A DNA stretch of 64,000 nucleotides from Clostridium estertheticum (lineage in GTDB: Bacteria > Bacillota > Clostridia > Clostridiales > Clostridiaceae). The stretch is taken from contig NZ_CP086239.1 in assembly GCF_026650985.1 (NCBI RefSeq), positions 682,001 to 746,000 on the forward strand, read 5' to 3'. Shown in pieces: positions 22,832 through 32,715 of the stretch; the stretch's first letter is position 1, and every line of letters begins with the position of its first letter. The position numbers and the translations under genes are program-made. Under the pieces are notes generated by a model. That model had not been told where the DNA came from and did not search any database. It was given only the letters and a program-made list of their open reading frames with translations.

Positions 22832-25149
22832 TATACTATAACTATTTTATCATCTTTTAATTCTACAGATATATTTGATCCTTCACTAAATTCATTTTGG
22901 AGATAATGCTCTGCAATCTCATCTTCAATATATTTTTGAATAGTTCGCCTTAGCGGCCTTGCTCCATATTTATCATCATATCCTTTTTCTAATATAAAGT
23001 CAGCTACAGCTTTTGAAACATTCATAGTAATATTTTTTTCGCCTACCTCTTCAATTACCTCCGTAATCATTAAATCCACTATTTCTCTAAGTTCTTTCTT
23101 TTCAAGAGGTGTAAATACAATTATTTCATCTACCCTATTTAAAAATTCAGGTTTAAATGTTTGTTTTAATGCATCCTTTACACGTGCCTCTAATATACCG
23201 TAATCGCCTTTAACAAAGCCAATGTTGCTTGATTTAAACTCAGTTCCTGCGTTTGATGTCATTATTATTACGGTGTTTTCAAAGAAAACAGTTCTGCCTT
23301 GGCTATCTGTTAGTATTCCATCATCAAGAATTTGAAGTAACATATTAAAAACATCTGGATGAGCTTTCTCTATTTCATCTAGTAGAATTACTGAATATGG
23401 TTTTCTTCTTACTTTTTCAGTTAATTGGCCACCTTGATCATATCCTACATAACCTGGTGGGGCACCAATTAGTTTTGACACTGTATGTTTTTCCATATAT
23501 TCAGACATATCAATTCTTATTAGTGCGTCCTCACTTCCAAAAAGTTCACAGGAAAGCGTTTTAACAAGTTCTGTTTTTCCAACACCAGTTGGTCCAACGA
23601 AAATAAAAGAGGATGGCTTTTTCTTTTTTCTAAAGCCTGAACGATTTCGTCTTATTGCTCTAGACAAACTTTTAATAGCTTCATTTTGACCTATAACTCT
23701 TTTGTGAAGCCTGCTTTCTAGATTTAATAGTTTTTTCGCTTCTTTTTCTGTAATCTTTTGAATCGGAATTTTAGTCCATGATTCAATAACGAAAGCAATA
23801 TCCTCTATAGTAATTTGAACCTCACCACATGTTTTTTGAGTTTCACTAATATCTTCTTTTACTTTGCATAACTTTGTCCTATATTCAGCAGCTTTTTCAA
23901 AATTTCCATTAGCCTCTGCTTCATCTTTCTCTGTTTGAATCCTGATTGACTCCTCTTTGAGTCCTAAGAGTTCAATGAGTCCTTTATTTTTCAGATTTGC
24001 TCTAGAACCAGCTTCGTCAATTACATCAATTGCTTTATCTGGCAAAAATCTATCCGTTATATATCTCTCAGATAAAGTTACAACTTCTTCAATTACTTCA
24101 TCTGATATTTTGACTTTATGATAATCTTCATAGTAGTTTCGTATTCCTTTTAAAATCTCTATTGTTTCAGGTACACTAGGTTCCTCAACTAGAACTGGCT
24201 GAAATCTCCGCTCTAGTGCTGCATCTTTTTCTATATATTTTCTATATTCTTCAAGAGTTGTTACACCAATAACTTGTATTTCACCTTTTGCTAAAGCTGG
24301 TTTTAAGATATTAGCTGCATTCATTGCTCCGCCCTGAACTTCACCAGCACCCATAATATTGTGCACTTCGTCAATAACTAATATTATATTTCCATTTTCC
24401 TTAGCCTCTTCAATAATTGATTTCATACGACTTTCAAATTGTCCTCTAAATTGTGTTCCTGCAACTACAGCTGTTAGGTCAAGTAAATAAACTTCAGCAT
24501 TAAATAATTTTTCTGGAACTTGTTTTTCTATGATTCTTACAGCAAGGCCCTCAGCAATTGCTGTTTTACCTACACCGGCTTCGCCGATTAGAATAGGATT
24601 ATTTTTACCTCGTCTATTTAATATTTGAACCACACGATCAATTTCTTTATATCTTCCAATTACTTTGTCTACACCATTTTGTTTTGCTTTGTCTGTTAAG
24701 TTTATTCCATATGTATCTAAATGTTTTCGTTTCTTTTTAAACCAGTTCTTTTTTGATTTATCATCTGATGCACTTTTAATTTTTGGGGAAGGTTCAACAT
24801 CACCGTCTATAAAATCATTACCTTTATCTACAGATGAGAATAATCCATTAAAAATGTTGCTAATAATATTTTTCTCTTCGCCATTTTTAATATCCTTATC
24901 TGATGTGTTTAGATCATCACTATTAACATCTTCTAAATTCATATCGTTAAACATTGTACCCATTTGTTCATTTAAGCTTTCAATATCCTCTGAGGATAAT
25001 CCAGCTTGCTGCATTAATTGGTCCATTACCGGAATACCCTTCTTTTTAGCACATTCTATACATAATCCTATAGTTTCAGTTTTGCCGTTTTCAATTTTTG
25101 AGGTTAATATCATTGCTATATTTTTTTTGCATATTTCACATAACTTCAT
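22831..25149 (-). CDS. clpE: ClpE-like AAA+ unfoldase with zinc finger
   Basis: A 772-residue Hsp100 protein. Residues 1-40 hold a zinc finger (CEICKKN...LCIEC) in place of the Clp N domain, as in ClpE. An acidic linker follows. AAA domain 1: Walker [14 protein letters not shown], Walker [15 protein letters not shown] motif lies around residues 400-440 ([16 protein letters not shown]). AAA domain 2: [28 protein letters not shown] ClpP-binding IGF loop ([11 protein letters not shown]) is present, so it should feed substrates to ClpP. ClpE is stress induced in bacilli; no CtsR box was recognised here. Confidence 0.8.
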   Translation of the reverse strand: MKLCEICKKNIAMILTSKIENGKTETIGLCIECAKKKGIPVMDQLMQQAGLSSEDIESLNEQMGTMFNDMNLEDVNSDDLNTSDKDIKNGEEKNIISNIFNGLFSSVDKGNDFIDGDVEPSPKIKSASDDKSKKNWFKKKRKHLDTYGINLTDKAKQNGVDKVIGRYKEIDRVVQILNRRGKNNPILIGEAGVGKTAIAEGLAVRIIEKQVPEKLFNAEVYLLDLTAVVAGTQFRGQFESRMKSIIEEAKENGNIILVIDEVHNIMGAGEVQGGAMNAANILKPALAKGEIQVIGVTTLEEYRKYIEKDAALERRFQPVLVEEPSVPETIEILKGIRNYYEDYHKVKISDEVIEEVVTLSERYITDRFLPDKAIDVIDEAGSRANLKNKGLIELLGLKEESIRIQTEKDEAEANGNFEKAAEYRTKLCKVKEDISETQKTCGEVQITIEDIAFVIESWTKIPIQKITEKEAKKLLNLESRLHKRVIGQNEAIKSLSRAIRRNRSGFRKKKKPSSFIFVGPTGVGKTELVKTLSCELFGSEDALIRIDMSEYMEKHTVSKLIGAPPGYVGYDQGGQLTEKVRRKPYSVILLDEIEKAHPDVFNMLLQILDDGILTDSQGRTVFFENTVIIMTSNAGTEFKSSNIGFVKGDYGILEARVKDALKQTFKPEFLNRVDEIIVFTPLEKKELREIVDLMITEVIEEVGEKNITMNVSKAVADFILEKGYDDKYGARPLRRTIQKYIEDEIAEHYLQNEFSEGSNISVELKDDKIVIV

Positions 25150-25483
25150 TTAAATCATCTCCATATTTTATGATGTATTGAATATTATTATTATAGTATA
25201 TCATTTATTAACAGAATTTGTTCAATATATTCGGATTGTTTATTTTTCATTATCAAATATTAGCATTTATTACCTTAAAAGAGCACTCTCTACTTTATTC
25301 TATTCTCATACATATATTCCTCTTTAAAAATAGTAAATTATTAGTTTTTTTAATCTTAATATATTATAGTATGTACTTTTAAGATCAGTGTTACAAAAAT
25401 GTGAATAGTTAGATATATTTAATATGCACATTTATTTGCAATTTTACATAGTTTAATATAACAGTGCTTGAGGAGGTAATATT
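25150..25483. other. Divergent intergenic region, clpE and electron-transfer genes
   Basis: About 330 AT-rich bases between divergent genes. A weak -35/-10 pair (TTTGCA and TATAAC, 16 apart) may serve the plus-strand genes. No CtsR, HrcA or CIRCE-like repeat is visible, and no gene is seen. Confidence 0.35.
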
Positions 25484-26479
25484 ATGAGTTATGAGCCCTA
25501 CGACTGTATTGATGTAGGAAGTGAATTTTGTCCGTGTCACCTTGCTGAAACAGGAGATTGTATATTATGTTCACAGTTAGCAGGGAAGGATTTTTGTGAC
25601 TGTTGCAACTTTAATGGGGTATGTATTTATCAAGAGTATGCAACGAATGGTTACAAAGCCAAAGAAAGCAGAAAAAATTATAAGTGCAAAATAGTAGAGA
25701 AAAATAGATTTGAGGACAATGTTATTATACTTACTGTTTGCGCAAGTGATAAATTGGTAAGTGAATTGGTTCGTGTTGGAAGTTATATTTTTGCTCGAAG
25801 GCCGAGTGCAGAGGCTAGGTTTGATACACCAATATCAATAATGGATACTGATACGACAAAGAATACAATCAGTATTGCGATAGAATTAAAGGGAGCTAAA
25901 ACTAAAGCATTAGATACTTTAAAGATAGGAGATGAACTACTCATAAAAGGACCGTTTTGGAATGGTACGTTAGGATTAAAAAACATATATGAAATTAAAA
26001 ACAGTAAGTGCTTAATTGTAGCAAGAGGTATAGGGCAGGCACCTATGATACCGGTACTTAAACATTTACATGCAAATAACAATGAAATTATAGTTGTGCT
26101 TGATAATTCACCATATAAGAATAGCTTTGCATATGAGTATATAGAAAAATATGCATCAAAGGTTATAGAATGTAATACAATAGCCTCAAATGGCATAATG
26201 ACAGAGAAATTTAATGATTTATTAAAAGAACTAACTATTAATAATGATATTAGTCTAGTTCATTGTGACGCTGTAGATATCCTAAATTATGAACTGATGA
26301 AGAGTGTGGAATATATAGATAAAAACATTAAATATTCTTGCTGTAATAATGCAAAAATGTGTTGTGGAGAAGGAGTGTGCGGTTGTTGTACAAGAACTAA
26401 TAACGACCTTAAATTAAGAAGACTCTGCAAAATGCAGACAGAACCTAAATATGTATTAGAAGGGAGGAGAACATTTTGA
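25484..26479 (+). CDS. PyrK-like FAD/NAD oxidoreductase with Cys-rich N-terminus
   Basis: A 331-residue protein. The N-terminal 47 residues hold nine cysteines (8, 16, 18, 26, 29, 38, 40, 41, 47), likely one or two iron-sulphur clusters. A ferredoxin-reductase fold follows, with a FAD-binding R-R-P-S element and the NAD-binding IVARGIGQAPMIPVLK. The end holds a [2Fe-2S] pattern CCGEGVCGCC as in dihydroorotate dehydrogenase PyrK. It should pass electrons from NAD(P)H to its partner encoded by the next gene, which overlaps by four bases. GGAGG precedes the ATG. The true substrate is unknown. Confidence 0.75.
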   Translation: MSYEPYDCIDVGSEFCPCHLAETGDCILCSQLAGKDFCDCCNFNGVCIYQEYATNGYKAKESRKNYKCKIVEKNRFEDNVIILTVCASDKLVSELVRVGSYIFARRPSAEARFDTPISIMDTDTTKNTISIAIELKGAKTKALDTLKIGDELLIKGPFWNGTLGLKNIYEIKNSKCLIVARGIGQAPMIPVLKHLHANNNEIIVVLDNSPYKNSFAYEYIEKYASKVIECNTIASNGIMTEKFNDLLKELTINNDISLVHCDAVDILNYELMKSVEYIDKNIKYSCCNNAKMCCGEGVCGCCTRTNNDLKLRRLCKMQTEPKYVLEGRRTF

Positions 26480-27753
26480 AGGTTATCGTAATTGGTGGTG
26501 GATGGTCTGGTTGCATGGCTGCAATCACGGCAAAAAGAGCAGGAGCCGAGGTCGCATTATATGAGAAAACTGATATGCTTTTAGGACTTGGAAATTCAGG
26601 TGGTATAATGAGGAATAATGGGAGATATACTGCAGCGGAAGAATTGATAGCACTTGGGGCAGGGGATTTGATACATGTAACTGATGAGAATAGTAGACAT
26701 AAAAATGTTGAATTTCCTGCACATAAAAATGCTTGGTTTTATGATGTAAATAAAATTGAACCAGCAGTGGTTAAGTGTTTAAAAGATATGGATATAGAAT
26801 TAAACATGATAACAAGGGTGGTAGATGTTGAAAAAGAAGAAAATAAAATAAAAGGAATATATTTATCAAACGGTGCGTATGTAGTTGCGGATGTATTTAT
26901 AGAAACTACAGGTTCAACAGGACCAATGGGTAACTGCTTAAAGTATGGAAATGGATGTTCGATGTGTGTGTTAAGGTGTCCAGCATTTGGCCCTAGAGTA
27001 AGCATAAGTTATAGAGCAGGTATTGAAGATTTAAAAGGGGAAAGGGAAGAGGATGTATATGGAGCATTTAGTGGTTCGTGTAAACTAGCTAAGTCTTCTT
27101 TAGGTGATGAGGTTATGAAGGAGCTTAATGAGAGCGGAGTGGTTATTTTAAAAGTACCAGAGGAAGATGTGAATTTAGATAAGCTTAAAGTGAAAGTATG
27201 TCAGCAATATGCACTTAAAGAGTTTGCAGAAAATATGATTCTACTAGATACAGGTGATGCAAAGCTTATGACATCATATTATCCACTGGATAAGCTTAGA
27301 AAAATCAAAGGTCTTGAAAAAGCAAAATATATAGATCCAATTGCAGGTGGAAAGGGAAACTCCATAAGATATCTGTCTGTAGCTCCAAGAACTAATAATA
27401 TGAGGGTTGTAGGTCTCGATAATTTGTTTTGCGCAGGAGAAAAGGCAGGGCTATTTGTAGGTCATACAGAAGCCATGTGCACAGGTGCTTTGGCAGGACA
27501 TAATGCCGTTCGAAATTATCTAGGAATGCCTCTTTTAATATTACCAAATGCTCTTGCTATTGGTGACTTAATATCATATGCAAATGAAAAAATGAAATCC
27601 AAAGAAGGAAGAAGAAACCGATATACATTTGCGGGGGCAGAGTATTTTAATAGAATGCAGGAAAGTGGGCTTTATACTTTAGACATTGATGAGATTAAGA
27701 AGAAAGTTGCAAAATTAAATTTGACTGATATATTTAAAGAAAAACTTATATAG
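26476..27753 (+). CDS. FAD-dependent oxidoreductase, MnmG/TrmFO-like
   Basis: A 425-residue flavoprotein starting at a TTG that overlaps the stop of the previous gene. The N-terminus has a Rossmann motif (VIGGGWSGCMAAITAKRAGAEV). A cysteine cluster NGCSMCVLRCPAFGPRVS lies near residue 160. Residues about 320-370 read 'LFCAGEKAGLFVGHTEAMCTGALAGHNAVR', which resembles the conserved end of MnmG/TrmFO tRNA-modifying flavoproteins. Real tRNA modification is not proven; the gene is probably the oxidoreductase fed by the PyrK-like partner. GGGAGGAG precedes the start. Confidence 0.7.
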   Translation: MKVIVIGGGWSGCMAAITAKRAGAEVALYEKTDMLLGLGNSGGIMRNNGRYTAAEELIALGAGDLIHVTDENSRHKNVEFPAHKNAWFYDVNKIEPAVVKCLKDMDIELNMITRVVDVEKEENKIKGIYLSNGAYVVADVFIETTGSTGPMGNCLKYGNGCSMCVLRCPAFGPRVSISYRAGIEDLKGEREEDVYGAFSGSCKLAKSSLGDEVMKELNESGVVILKVPEEDVNLDKLKVKVCQQYALKEFAENMILLDTGDAKLMTSYYPLDKLRKIKGLEKAKYIDPIAGGKGNSIRYLSVAPRTNNMRVVGLDNLFCAGEKAGLFVGHTEAMCTGALAGHNAVRNYLGMPLLILPNALAIGDLISYANEKMKSKEGRRNRYTFAGAEYFNRMQESGLYTLDIDEIKKKVAKLNLTDIFKEKLI

Positions 27754-27795
27754 AATTATTAGTATATTTTATAATGTAACACACACAATATCATT

Positions 27796-28218
27796 ATGTG
27801 GAAGAAATTTATTATATATGGACTTTTAGGTCTTTTAGGAGAGGTTTTTTGGAATGCTTTTGGCGCAATGATTAATGGAGATATATTACTTAGGGGCACA
27901 ACTTGCATTTGGATGTTTCCTATATATGGTCTTGCTGTGTTTCTTGAACCAGTCCATAATAGGATCAGGCATCTTCCGCTTATAGTTAGGGGAGGCATAT
28001 ATATGGTCATTATATTTGCAATAGAATTAGTTAGCGGACTATTGCTTAGGTTGGTTTTAGGGGAGTGCCCATGGAAATATGTAAATAAAACATTATCAAT
28101 ATGCGGAATAATCACATTAGATTATGCACCAGTATGGATCATTTATGGAATTTTGTTCGAAAAAATACATGATGTTATAACATGTATTGAGAAAAGAATT
28201 AATCGTAATGATAATTAG
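27796..28218 (+). CDS. CmpB-type integral membrane protein (putative ABC permease)
   Basis: A 140-residue membrane protein with four hydrophobic segments (FIIYGLLGLLGEVFWNAF, CIWMFPIYGLAVFLEPV, IYMVIIFAIELVSGLLL, IITLDYAPVWIIYGILF). The sequence fits the CmpB/putative type IV ABC-transporter permease family (W-M-F-P-I-Y-G, W-x-Y), small membrane proteins of unknown function. It follows the flavoprotein pair by 43 bases, and ends at a strong terminator. No clear ribosome site is seen before the ATG, so translation may be weak or coupled. Confidence 0.65.
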   Translation: MWKKFIIYGLLGLLGEVFWNAFGAMINGDILLRGTTCIWMFPIYGLAVFLEPVHNRIRHLPLIVRGGIYMVIIFAIELVSGLLLRLVLGECPWKYVNKTLSICGIITLDYAPVWIIYGILFEKIHDVITCIEKRINRNDN

Positions 28219-28250
28219 GGTTATATTAGATATTGATAATTACAAAAAAA

Positions 28251-28297
28251 TAATGTAGTAAGTTTAATTTTAAAAACACATTAAACTTACTACATTA
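28251..28297. terminator. Bidirectional terminator between CmpB gene and OhrR-type gene
   Basis: Eighteen-base perfect arms (28251-28268 and 28280-28297) round an 11-base loop, with A-rich sequence before and T-rich sequence after, serving converging genes. Confidence 0.8.
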
Positions 28298-28307
28298 AAT
28301 TTTACAT

Positions 28308-28748
28308 TTATTTATTGTTAGAGGTTAAATTTGATAATAATGAATTAACATTTTCCTTAAGAGTAATTGCACCCTCAAGTGAAAGGCCTGTAGAGCAAAA
28401 GATTTCTTTTGGTATACCAAAAGCCATTTTTTTCAATTCATCACCTGCAGGAGTTAAGGTAATATATACATTTCGCTCGTCTACAGTATCTCTAGTTCTT
28501 TTTACTAAGTTCATACACTCTAATTTTTTAAATAGAGGGGTTAAAGTGCCAGAATCAAGATGTAGTTTTATTCCAATTTCTTTTACAGTTATATTATCTT
28601 TTTCCCATAACACTAATAGAGCAATGTATTGGGTGTAGGTTATACCTAATTTATCCAATTCTGGCTTGTAAAGTTTTGTAATTTCACGGGAACAAGCATA
28701 TAGAGCAAAACATAATTGATTATCTAATTTAAGGGATTCATCTGTCAC
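28308..28748 (-). CDS. OhrR-type MarR regulator
   Basis: A 146-residue MarR protein starting at GTG. The N-terminus 'LKLDNQLCFALYACSREITKLYKP' matches the OhrR family, with Cys13 at the place of the peroxide-sensing cysteine (Cys15 in Bacillus OhrR). The winged helix (VKEIGIKLHLDSGTLTPLFKKLE) and the RTRDTVDERNVYITLTPAG wing are also OhrR-like. OhrR represses organic peroxide resistance genes until oxidised. No ohr gene is seen nearby, so its targets may be distant. A palindrome just upstream of the start could be its own operator. Two further cysteines (Cys18 and one near residue 117) could form disulphides. Confidence 0.8.
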   Translation of the reverse strand: MTDESLKLDNQLCFALYACSREITKLYKPELDKLGITYTQYIALLVLWEKDNITVKEIGIKLHLDSGTLTPLFKKLECMNLVKRTRDTVDERNVYITLTPAGDELKKMAFGIPKEIFCSTGLSLEGAITLKENVNSLLSNLTSNNK

Positions 28749-28786
28749 TCATAATCATTCCTTTTCATTTAAAGTAAATTTTGAAT

Positions 28787-28800
28787 TTGAATTTATTCAA
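28787..28800. promoter_or_regulatory. Palindrome upstream of OhrR-type gene, possible operator
   Basis: TTGAATTTATTCAA is an inverted repeat with a four-base centre, 39 bases upstream of the OhrR-type start. Its size and AT-rich half-sites resemble sites bound by MarR-family dimers. Not proven. Confidence 0.4.
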
Positions 28801-28901
28801 TCATATAAAATTAAATTGAACAAAATCTATCAACAACTTAAACATATCATTTTAGTTACACAATGTCAAGCATTAGTCTTAGTTGGTTATGCACTTAGTT
28901 T

Positions 28902-31853
28902 TTAATTAGAGGGTTTTGGAACATTAATTTTATTTACCATGAAGCCTGATACATAATCAAATTGATGCCATTTTTCAATTTGAACTTTATCACCTAAGTA
29001 AGTTGATTCAACTGGTGAACTACCATTAAGGTAAAGGTTAGAGGTAGAGTTGAATAAGAATACTCCATCAGCACCAGCTTCATATACATCATAGGCCCGT
29101 AATAAATATTGCTCAATATCTAAATACTCTTTGTTGTTTATATATAATCCTTGCTTTACTAACTCTTCTTCTTCCTTTGTTATATCATGTCCACTAACAT
29201 CTGCTGAGATACCTACATATAATTTTACATTCGTATTTTTAACCATATCTACATAAGATGAAATTTCAAAGGATTTGTCTTCATTACCAATGCTTGAAGG
29301 TATTAACGTATCAAGTAAACCTTCTTTAACCCAAGTATTAACATCAAAGCCATATTGAATGGGTTTTTTCCAGGGAACTCTTATAGTAATTGTTTTATTT
29401 TTTGGAAGTTCTTTTCGCAAAGTTCGTAAAAATTCATTCATAATAAGTACTTTTTGATCATTTGGAGTTTCACTTCCAAAAACTGTTGGATACCTACAAA
29501 AATCTAATGTCACACCATTTACATTATTAAAAGAACCTGCTTCTATGAGTATGTTTTTTATATAATTTCTAACTTCTGGGTAGTAATAGCTTAGAGGGAA
29601 ATTCCCAGGTTGAGCGAATTTTTTGTATTCATTATACATATTTCCATTTAAAAAACCGTAAATAGTTGGATTATAGAATACATCCATTCTAAGGGAAGCA
29701 TTAACAGCTATTCCTTTATCGGCGCCTCTATCTGCTACAATTTCGAGTGGTGACTTTCCGGAGGCTAATATATTTAATATTTGAGATTTTGCTAAACGGT
29801 CTCCATCTCTAAGCTCAGAATCGAATTCTTCAGTTCCCTCAAACGCATTTCCGGCATATTTACTATTATAACTTAAAGCACCTGTAGTTCCTAAACACCA
29901 ATTTACTGTCCCGACATTTTTCCCATTAAGTCTATCTATAGTTTTATTCTTAAGTGTTTCAACAGTGGGGTATTTTCCGGAAAAGAAATCAGAATATCCA
30001 TCAAAATCATACATAACTGTTTGCTTATTCATATTTTCCTTTTGATATAAAGTAACTTGATCAGCTGTTAATCCTATTAGTTTAACATATGCAATTCTTG
30101 CGTCTTTATAAGGAATTGCATTGATTTCAATTGAATTATTATTAAAATTTGATATTATTGTAGATTTTCCATTAATCCATTGATCTCCATATAAATTGTC
30201 AGACTTAAGAGAAACCTCACCATTTACCTGTGTCATTGAGGTACTTCCTGTTGATCCTATCCTAAAACTATCTGTACCAGTAACATAACCCACATAAACT
30301 CTAAACCAACCATTTAGTGTTACTGGCATTTTTAATGTTAAGGCATTATTCCCATTTTCAATTATTGAACCACTCTTAGTGGTTTCAGAATCCACGTAGG
30401 ATCCTAATTTCCAACCGGAACTCACTGCATCATTTTGACCTGTTGCTGCCATCTTATCCATTTGAGTATATAAATATATGCTTCCGGGGGTGGAAGTTAT
30501 AGTTTGACCCGGAACTAAATTAACTGTTGAAATATTCATGCTGATAGTCCTTGTTGTTTCATCAATTACCTGACTACCTGTAACAAGTTGCTGCACAAGC
30601 TTCATTTCCCCCGATTGGGTTATGTTATTAAGGGTCGATAAAATTGTTTTCTTATCCAGCGCAGTTGTAGATTCTGCTATGATCTTATCATCTTTGTATA
30701 GGTAAGATTTAATATTATATTGCTTAATACTTATAAGATTTTCATCTGCAATAGTCATAGCTGTTGAAATATTTATAGTTTGATTTTTTTCATCAGGTAT
30801 TACAGTAGAATTTTTTAGGGCTAACGATTTTACTATTGCAAAATTATCAATATATATTTTATTGGTACCAGTAAGTACATCAGTCATATCACTATAGAGG
30901 ATAACCTTATCAGTAAGCCCAGCAGCATCTAGTTCGGGATTAGAGAAGTTACCAATAGTTTTTCCATCTATTAATACTGATATAGTTTTATTTCCATCAT
31001 TTTTTATTGACCATCTATGGATATCATCATCTTTAGGTAAATATGTAGTAAATGTTTGAAAAAGGTTTGTTCCTGAATTTTTATTTAATAAGTTTATATT
31101 TACTTTATTGTCAGAGTCTTTGCTATTAATACTAAGACGGTATCTTTTATTGTTAGCAATTATATCTAGCGCAAAACCTCTCCAACCTCCATTTGTAGCT
31201 GGAGTTTGTAAATCTGTTATTTTAGCATCAAATTCTACATTGAAAGGACCAGCGCCTATTTTTACATCTTTACTTATTTTGGATATTGAATTTTGAGTGG
31301 TATTATAAAACAAATATTGGCCATACGGAATATGCGTTTTATATTTTTCACTTGAACTAGTGTCTGCTATAAATGAGTCGTTAGTATATTCGTCACTTTT
31401 GCTCCAACCACTAGTATTAAGATTATTGCAGTTATCATTAAAGATTGACTTAATATTTTCATTGTTTTCTACAAGTATATTATTATTGATTTTAAAAGTC
31501 ATCTGTAAAATATTTTGCAATTGTGTATTGTCTGTTGAATAAATTTCTTTATCCATTTTCAAAGTATACGCTTCACCAAGAGTATATCCTTTTACTGGTG
31601 GATTAATTAAAATAGATTTTTTATCTAGTCCGAGCTGCGTTGATATATCCGATGATTTTCCTGTGCTATCCACTATAGTTATAGACTTTTTTAAGGCATC
31701 ATCAAATTTAAGCTCTTTATTAAACTGGATATTCCAGACTTTATTTGCGCTAACTACTTGATTATTAGTTGGTTCAAACGCATATGAATTATGAGTAGAT
31801 ATTAATAAAAAACAAAACAATAGAATAAAGGTAGTTGTTAATAGTTTTTTCAT
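28902..31853 (-). CDS. Secreted glycoside-hydrolase-like protein (GHL10/DUF4015-type)
   Basis: A 983-residue secreted protein. Signal peptide MKKLLTTTFILLFCFLLIST, cleavage near SYAFE. Residues about 30-110 look like an SbsA-type Ig-like domain (VWNIQFNKELKFDDALKK). A lectin-like sandwich follows at about 150-345, then about 500-640 another sandwich. The C-terminal 330 residues resemble a GHL10/DUF4015 TIM barrel, with VTLDFCRYPTVFG like the conserved L-D-x-x-R-Y-P and ADGVFLFNS near the end. Exact sugar substrate unknown. It is monocistronic on the minus strand. No cell-wall anchor or SLH repeat was seen. Confidence 0.7.
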   Translation of the reverse strand: MKKLLTTTFILLFCFLLISTHNSYAFEPTNNQVVSANKVWNIQFNKELKFDDALKKSITIVDSTGKSSDISTQLGLDKKSILINPPVKGYTLGEAYTLKMDKEIYSTDNTQLQNILQMTFKINNNILVENNENIKSIFNDNCNNLNTSGWSKSDEYTNDSFIADTSSSEKYKTHIPYGQYLFYNTTQNSISKISKDVKIGAGPFNVEFDAKITDLQTPATNGGWRGFALDIIANNKRYRLSINSKDSDNKVNINLLNKNSGTNLFQTFTTYLPKDDDIHRWSIKNDGNKTISVLIDGKTIGNFSNPELDAAGLTDKVILYSDMTDVLTGTNKIYIDNFAIVKSLALKNSTVIPDEKNQTINISTAMTIADENLISIKQYNIKSYLYKDDKIIAESTTALDKKTILSTLNNITQSGEMKLVQQLVTGSQVIDETTRTISMNISTVNLVPGQTITSTPGSIYLYTQMDKMAATGQNDAVSSGWKLGSYVDSETTKSGSIIENGNNALTLKMPVTLNGWFRVYVGYVTGTDSFRIGSTGSTSMTQVNGEVSLKSDNLYGDQWINGKSTIISNFNNNSIEINAIPYKDARIAYVKLIGLTADQVTLYQKENMNKQTVMYDFDGYSDFFSGKYPTVETLKNKTIDRLNGKNVGTVNWCLGTTGALSYNSKYAGNAFEGTEEFDSELRDGDRLAKSQILNILASGKSPLEIVADRGADKGIAVNASLRMDVFYNPTIYGFLNGNMYNEYKKFAQPGNFPLSYYYPEVRNYIKNILIEAGSFNNVNGVTLDFCRYPTVFGSETPNDQKVLIMNEFLRTLRKELPKNKTITIRVPWKKPIQYGFDVNTWVKEGLLDTLIPSSIGNEDKSFEISSYVDMVKNTNVKLYVGISADVSGHDITKEEEELVKQGLYINNKEYLDIEQYLLRAYDVYEAGADGVFLFNSTSNLYLNGSSPVESTYLGDKVQIEKWHQFDYVSGFMVNKINVPKPSN

Positions 31854-32014
31854 TTCTTGTAATCCCCCTGTTTAAACTTTCTTTTATATTCTTCTGTATT
31901 TTAACACAATTTGCCTTATTATATAACAAGATTGGAAAATATTAAATTTATACATATTTATTTTTATAGGCAAAACACTCAAATTATTGATTGTATAAAC
32001 TGTTTAAAAAAGCT
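31854..32014. other. Intergenic region upstream of the glycoside-hydrolase-like gene
   Basis: About 160 AT-rich bases that should contain the promoter of the minus-strand glycoside-hydrolase-like gene; no good -35/-10 pair at normal spacing was found. GGGGG lies a few bases before the start as a ribosome site. Confidence 0.35.
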
Positions 32015-32041
32015 ATGTGCCTTTAATATTCAAAGGCACAT
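32015..32041 (-). terminator. Terminator after the 32089 small membrane gene
   Basis: ATGTGCCTTT and AAAGGCACAT pair over ten bases round a seven-base loop. On the minus strand AGCTTTTTT follows, as in an intrinsic terminator. Confidence 0.75.
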
Positions 32042-32088
32042 TAGGGGTTAAGATTTAATGCGGTTTAAGGAAGTTATTAAGAAATAAG

Positions 32089-32274
32089 TTAAAAACAGGC
32101 ATATAACATTTCATAAGCATAATAGAGTAATAAAAAAGCTAAAAGACCAATTATAATCCAAAAGGTAATTATTTTTAAATTTGATTTTTTAGGCTTTTCT
32201 GTAAAAATACCGACAATTTTATTAAGTGGTTCACTAATTTCAACATGTATTATTTTTTTTAAATCATCATTCAT
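32089..32274 (-). CDS. Small membrane protein, unknown function
   Basis: A 61-residue protein (MNDDLKKIIHVEISEPLNK...). The N-terminal half is soluble and the C-terminal half has one membrane helix (IITFWIIIGLLAFLLLYYAYEML). GAGGTG lies upstream of the ATG, and its own terminator is present, so it is likely a real gene on its own transcript. No family is recognised. Confidence 0.6.
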   Translation of the reverse strand: MNDDLKKIIHVEISEPLNKIVGIFTEKPKKSNLKIITFWIIIGLLAFLLLYYAYEMLYACF

Positions 32275-32494
32275 TTAAGACACCTCATAAATTATTTACT
32301 TATATATATTATCTAAAAGTAATTTAATATACCTTATATTTAAAAGTTGATAATTAATGAACTCAAATAAACAATTTAGTAAAATGTTTTCATGTAAATA
32401 AATTTAGCTAAGATTACTACGTATAATATATAAATCTAGAGAGAAAATAATAAAGTAAAAGATTTTAAAATTTTAATAAAAGGGGGTTTTAAAG

Positions 32495-32638
32495 ATGCCT
32501 GATCATCAACATGTTGGTGGTAGCAAAAACAGTAACATTGATATTAAACGTGATAATGTTCATAAACCTAAGAAAAGTAACGGAGATAAGAAAAATCAAC
32601 CTTTGTATAAAAATTTTAATGGTGAAATTCTTGATTAG
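32495..32638 (+). CDS. 47-residue hydrophilic protein, unknown function
   Basis: A 47-codon ORF with AGGGGG eight bases before the ATG. The product (MPDHQHVGGSKNSNIDIKRD...) has histidines at the front, then lysine, asparagine and glycine, with no hydrophobic core, so it is probably disordered or RNA/DNA binding. A second small gene of similar composition follows 78 bases later. It could be a spore-related or stress small protein, but nothing in the sequence proves it. Confidence 0.55.
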   Translation: MPDHQHVGGSKNSNIDIKRDNVHKPKKSNGDKKNQPLYKNFNGEILD

Positions 32639-32715
32639 ATTATAAAATGTTACCTTAAATTTAATGTGTAAATAAAATAGTTTAAAATAACTTTATTTAA
32701 GGGAGGGACGATGAT

